Shown here piece after piece: positions 4,493 through 6,898 of a DNA stretch of 6,898 bases. Under the pieces are notes generated by a model. That model was given only the letters and a program-made list of their open reading frames with translations. It did no database searches and was not told the DNA's origin. Both the position numbers and the translations under genes were made by a program. Each line of letters begins with the position of its first letter. The stretch's first letter is position 1. The DNA is from Planctomycetota bacterium (lineage in GTDB: Bacteria; Planctomycetota; Phycisphaerae; Sedimentisphaerales; SM23-30): the NCBI GenBank assembly GCA_029573975.1, contig JAKQBU010000122.1, positions 1-6,898 on the forward strand, given 5' to 3'.

Positions 4493-6898
4493 TTAAAAAT
4501 CTGCCAGCCAGTGTTCGGCAAATACCTCCAGATCCAGCATGTTGATGATCTGATCGGGAGGATTATTGATATCACACAGGTGGTTATAGCTGCCGTCTCC
4601 CGGCTGGCTGAGCCAGGCGGCGGCCAGTTCCACAAAATCGTCAATATCCACATCGCCGTCGGGTTCCAAGTCGCCGGGCCAGGGAGCCAGGGTAGCGAAC
4701 AATTGCGGGATTAAAATGTAGTCCGTGCTGTTGAGCGTCACATTATGAACCTGAACGGCCAGGACATTGTCGCCGGGTACCAGCAGATCAATATAATCGG
4801 ATAAATCAATCGGGGTTGGGGTACCGCCGCAGGCTGCCTCATGCGAATCGCCGGCCGGCTGATTGTAGGCCACGACCGCAGGCGGATTCTCACTGTACAC
4901 GGCGGTACCATTGAGATAGGCGATATAGCCGTCGTCGAATTCCATGGTGAATGTCAGTCCGGTTACGCGCGACGGGTCTTCGATGGGGAACTGTTTTCGG
5001 GCATAGATGCTGAAATAGCTGTTTTGCATATCGGATAACGTGGTGGCCAGGCAAGGTCCGTATCCTGTTTCCTTCTCGTAGCCGATGCCGGTGGCGCCGG
5101 TGAGCCAGGCGGTGTCAATAAATCCCAAATCGTTCCAGTTGGCCGGCGGTTCGGAAGCCCCCTTAAAGTAGCGCCATACCTCGCCCGTCTGAATCAATGG
5201 GACTTCGATCTCGTAGGGGATCATAAATAATACCTGTTGAAAACGGGTAATCTCCGCCGATACGGGATTGCTCAGGGTGACTAGCACCTCGCGAAGCCCT
5301 TCGGCGGGCGGCAGGGCAAACTCAATGAACTGAAGGGTTTCGCCCGGAAGGAACTGCAAAGAGCCGCTGTCATAAAGCCCGCCATTGGTATAAACGTCAT
5401 ACTCGACGGCTACAGGATTAGGAGTGAAGGTACTTAGGCGCACGGGAATCCGGTTGGTCAGCCCGGTGAGGTGATAAACGTCTTCGCGGATGGCGATGCC
5501 GATTCCGACCGTACCGGCCGGACTGGGCAGGAACGGTAGCAGCAGGTTCGCCTGATTGGGATCGGACAGCGGCTGCCAGATCGAGTTGTCCGGATAATCG
5601 GTATAGGTTACACTTACATAGTTATCATGGATATCTGTATGGGCGAAATTCGGCGCCCAATCTGTGAAGGACCAGTTCCAGATATCCCTGATGTTATAGA
5701 GAAGCAGAGAACCGGATACATTGAGATAGCCTAAATAGTGATACCCGTTGGTTTCGTCATAGCAATCGCCGAAACGCGCCCCGACCACATTGCCGGTACA
5801 AAAGGTATTTGTTGCGTTAATCACCGGATCGTTCCAGCCGGCTTCCAGTGCCTGTCCGTTGTTGATATAGACCGACCCGGTCACGGTGGCATTCGTTACC
5901 GAGGACATGGCCATCGCATCGTGATAGATCGATTCGAACCAGCAGTTGGCTACATTCATATTTTTTCCCATCGAATCGATCCCATCATCCATTGTCCAGC
6001 CGATTAAACAATCCGTTACATTATGCGTATTGGAGCTACCGGTAAAATAGATCGCATCATTGTCCGCATCCACAAAGGGGGCGTCCGCCGAGGGGCACTC
6101 GATCAGAGCGGTATCGACCAGCGTATCCGTGCCATAGTTATACTGGCCGGCGGTGATGCATTTTTGCACCAGGCAGCCAGTCATGCTCATAATGGCTTGC
6201 TCACCATGTCCGATTTGACCGTAATTTTCTACCATAAAGCACTTGGTCAAGGTCAGATGAGAACCGCCGCCCAGATAAAACAAACATTGTTCCTGCCGGT
6301 GTCGGTGATCCCCGGTATGATGGGTGGAAAACCAGTTCGAATCGGCACAAGCCGCGGTCAGAATCGCTCCGGTAATATTGGCCTGGGAAGTACTGGCTTC
6401 CAAAAGGAAGCCGCCCCAGGGGGCACTTCGGTTCTGAGCGGTAAAGACCACCGGCTGTTCCAGCGTGCCATTTACCACAAAACTGCCCAGTACTTCAATT
6501 TCCAGACCCGGATCGATTACGATGACACTGCCGGCCCCGATGGTCAGGGTTACACCGGCGGGAATGGTAAACGCGCTGCCTACCGAGCTGGTAATGCGGA
6601 TGCAGGCATTCTCGCCCCAGTTGGCAGAGGCAGCCAAATCGGCCGTGATGTTTTGCCAGGCGGTCGAAGCCTCAATGGCAATTTGTTTGGAGGCTTGCAG
6701 CGTTTGAATTTCCGCCGTGTAAGAAATAGGATCCGCCGTTACAGCCGCCGGGAGGAAAACCGATCCCACCCCGCGGAACAATCGCAAAGGATGTGCTTCA
6801 AAGCCCGCCGCGGTCACCTCGCCATTAACTCCGCGGCGTTTGCCCAAAGAATCTTCCACACGGGCAATAACGGGGATTTCCAGCCCCATCGGATAAGC
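4493..6898 (-). CDS. Secreted beta-helix / Calx-beta / dockerin-like modular protein (5' partial)
   Basis: The frame is open to the right edge, so the true start lies outside the window. The first in-window ATG (6889) has no ribosome binding site in the few bases before it and no signal peptide after it; I use it only for numbering (Met1, 798 residues to the TAA at 4493-4495). Residues 1-50 look like the end of a bacterial Ig-like domain (V-N-G-E-V-T, then F-R-G-V-G-S-V). Residues about 95-445 form a right-handed parallel beta-helix, with short turns of 22-24 residues rich in Asn, Thr, Gly and Cys. Residues about 461-560 resemble a Calx-beta domain (F-L-P-G-E-T then L-S-N-P). Residues 566-734 are a jelly-roll-like module with D-D-G-Y-I-A-Y-L-N-G-T and G-D-N-V-L-A-V. 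Residues 738-795 are a dockerin-like pair. Likely extracellular, with a binding, structural or polysaccharide-active role; the substrate is unknown. The gene for a CotH/LTD-type protein follows after 50 bases in the same direction. The missing N-terminus could carry LTD and CotH domains like that neighbour, but this is inference. Confidence 0.9.
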   Translation of the reverse strand, partial: AYPMGLEIPVIARVEDSLGKRRGVNGEVTAAGFEAHPLRLFRGVGSVFLPAAVTADPISYTAEIQTLQASKQIAIEASTAWQNITADLAASANWGENACIRITSSVGSAFTIPAGVTLTIGAGSVIVIDPGLEIEVLGSFVVNGTLEQPVVFTAQNRSAPWGGFLLEASTSQANITGAILTAACADSNWFSTHHTGDHRHRQEQCLFYLGGGSHLTLTKCFMVENYGQIGHGEQAIMSMTGCLVQKCITAGQYNYGTDTLVDTALIECPSADAPFVDADNDAIYFTGSSNTHNVTDCLIGWTMDDGIDSMGKNMNVANCWFESIYHDAMAMSSVTNATVTGSVYINNGQALEAGWNDPVINATNTFCTGNVVGARFGDCYDETNGYHYLGYLNVSGSLLLYNIRDIWNWSFTDWAPNFAHTDIHDNYVSVTYTDYPDNSIWQPLSDPNQANLLLPFLPSPAGTVGIGIAIREDVYHLTGLTNRIPVRLSTFTPNPVAVEYDVYTNGGLYDSGSLQFLPGETLQFIEFALPPAEGLREVLVTLSNPVSAEITRFQQVLFMIPYEIEVPLIQTGEVWRYFKGASEPPANWNDLGFIDTAWLTGATGIGYEKETGYGPCLATTLSDMQNSYFSIYARKQFPIEDPSRVTGLTFTMEFDDGYIAYLNGTAVYSENPPAVVAYNQPAGDSHEAACGGTPTPIDLSDYIDLLVPGDNVLAVQVHNVTLNSTDYILIPQLFATLAPWPGDLEPDGDVDIDDFVELAAAWLSQPGDGSYNHLCDINNPPDQIINMLDLEVFAEHWLADF
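4505..4678 (-). other. C-terminal dockerin-like repeat pair (beta-helix protein)
   Basis: Residues 738-795 close the protein. The first loop reads G-D-L-E-P-D-G-D-V-D-I-D-D and runs into A-A-A-W-L. The second, C-D-I-N-N-P-P-D-Q-I-I-N, is degenerate because two prolines and extra residues interrupt the usual D-x-N-x-D-G pattern, and it runs into A-E-H-W-L. This is the form common in Phycisphaerae-type secreted proteins. It probably serves attachment or complex assembly, with partner unknown. Confidence 0.75.
4688..5194 (-). repeat. Jelly-roll-like module, copy A (beta-helix protein)
   Basis: Residues 566-734 of the first protein. Landmarks in order are W-R-Y-F, F-I-D-T-A-W, G-I-G-Y, Y-A-R-K-Q-F, D-D-G-Y-I-A-Y-L-N-G-T and G-D-N-V-L-A-V-Q-V-H. 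The same landmarks in the same order occur twice in the neighbouring protein, so this is a shared protein-level repeat. The shape suggests a galactose-binding-like beta-sandwich and possible carbohydrate binding. It differs from the others by an insertion with two cysteines (613 and 687). Confidence 0.75.
5210..5509 (-). other. Calx-beta-like domain
   Basis: Residues about 461-560 of the first protein. The order of A-V-E-Y-D-V-Y-T-N-G-G, F-L-P-G-E-T-L-Q-F and V-L-V-T-L-S-N-P matches the Calx-beta pattern of a beta-sandwich with a G-E-T strand and an L-S-N-P strand near the end. The usual D-Y and acidic D-D calcium residues are not evident, so calcium binding is doubtful. It probably acts as a spacer between the beta-helix and the jelly-roll-like module. 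Confidence 0.55.
5555..6607 (-). other. Right-handed parallel beta-helix domain
   Basis: Residues about 95-445 of the first protein. The opening P-A-G-V-T-L-T-I-G-A-G-S-V-I-V-I-D is the usual entry to such helices. Turn-to-turn spacing is visible from repeated positions: D278-A-I, D302-G-I, D324-A-M, Q346-A-L and G370-A-R are 24, 22, 22 and 24 residues apart, and Cys217/239 and Cys294/316 are each 22 apart. A histidine cluster (H-H-T-G-D-H-R-H-R, residues 190-198) precedes the Asp turns. Members of this fold include pectate lyases, polygalacturonases and epimerases, but no family-specific catalytic set is clear enough to name an activity. Confidence 0.75.

Noticed and set aside
6887..6889. 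ATG at 6889 as the real start of the beta-helix protein
   Set aside because: The frame is open upstream to the edge, there is no ribosome binding site in the visible bases, and the following residues look like the middle of an Ig-like domain rather than a signal peptide.
1..6898. CRISPR, transposon, toxin-antitoxin or other defence system
   Set aside because: No spaced direct repeats, terminal inverted repeats, transposase or small paired genes are visible; the window is filled by two secreted modular proteins.

Overview
The window lies inside a cluster of very large secreted, modular proteins. It holds two protein-coding genes, both on the minus strand, and both are cut by the window edges. 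Together they cover all but 50 bases. The organism is most likely a planctomycete, probably of the Phycisphaerae. This is inferred from the dockerin-like repeats (G-D-L ... D-G-x-V-D-x-x-D ... W-L) joined to lamin-tail (LTD), CotH and right-handed beta-helix domains, a mix I associate with that group. No rRNA or other marker in the window confirms it.

Layout in transcription order, right to left. The first gene (6898 to 4493) enters from the right edge without its start. It shows, in order, the tail of an Ig-like domain, a right-handed parallel beta-helix, a Calx-beta-like domain, a jelly-roll-like module and a C-terminal dockerin-like pair. A 50-base gap follows, with a clear ribosome binding site. 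The second gene (4442 to 1) starts with a signal peptide, then an N-terminal dockerin-like pair, two LTD domains, a jelly-roll-like module, a CotH kinase-like domain, a second jelly-roll-like module and the opening of a beta-helix that runs off the left edge. Its frame stays open for 1480 codons.

The genes share direction, a short gap and a domain vocabulary: the same jelly-roll-like module occurs once in the first and twice in the second, both have dockerin-like pairs, and both have beta-helices introduced by a P-A-G-[VI]-T-L-T-I segment. The simplest reading is two co-transcribed, partly paralogous extracellular proteins, perhaps for surface attachment, polysaccharide binding or assembly of an extracellular complex. 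Function is not proven by anything visible here. The most interesting details are a stacked Asp/Gln ladder plus a histidine cluster in the beta-helix, and the unusual residues at the expected active site of the CotH-like domain.

I saw no RNA gene, mobile element, CRISPR array, convincing terminator or mapped promoter.
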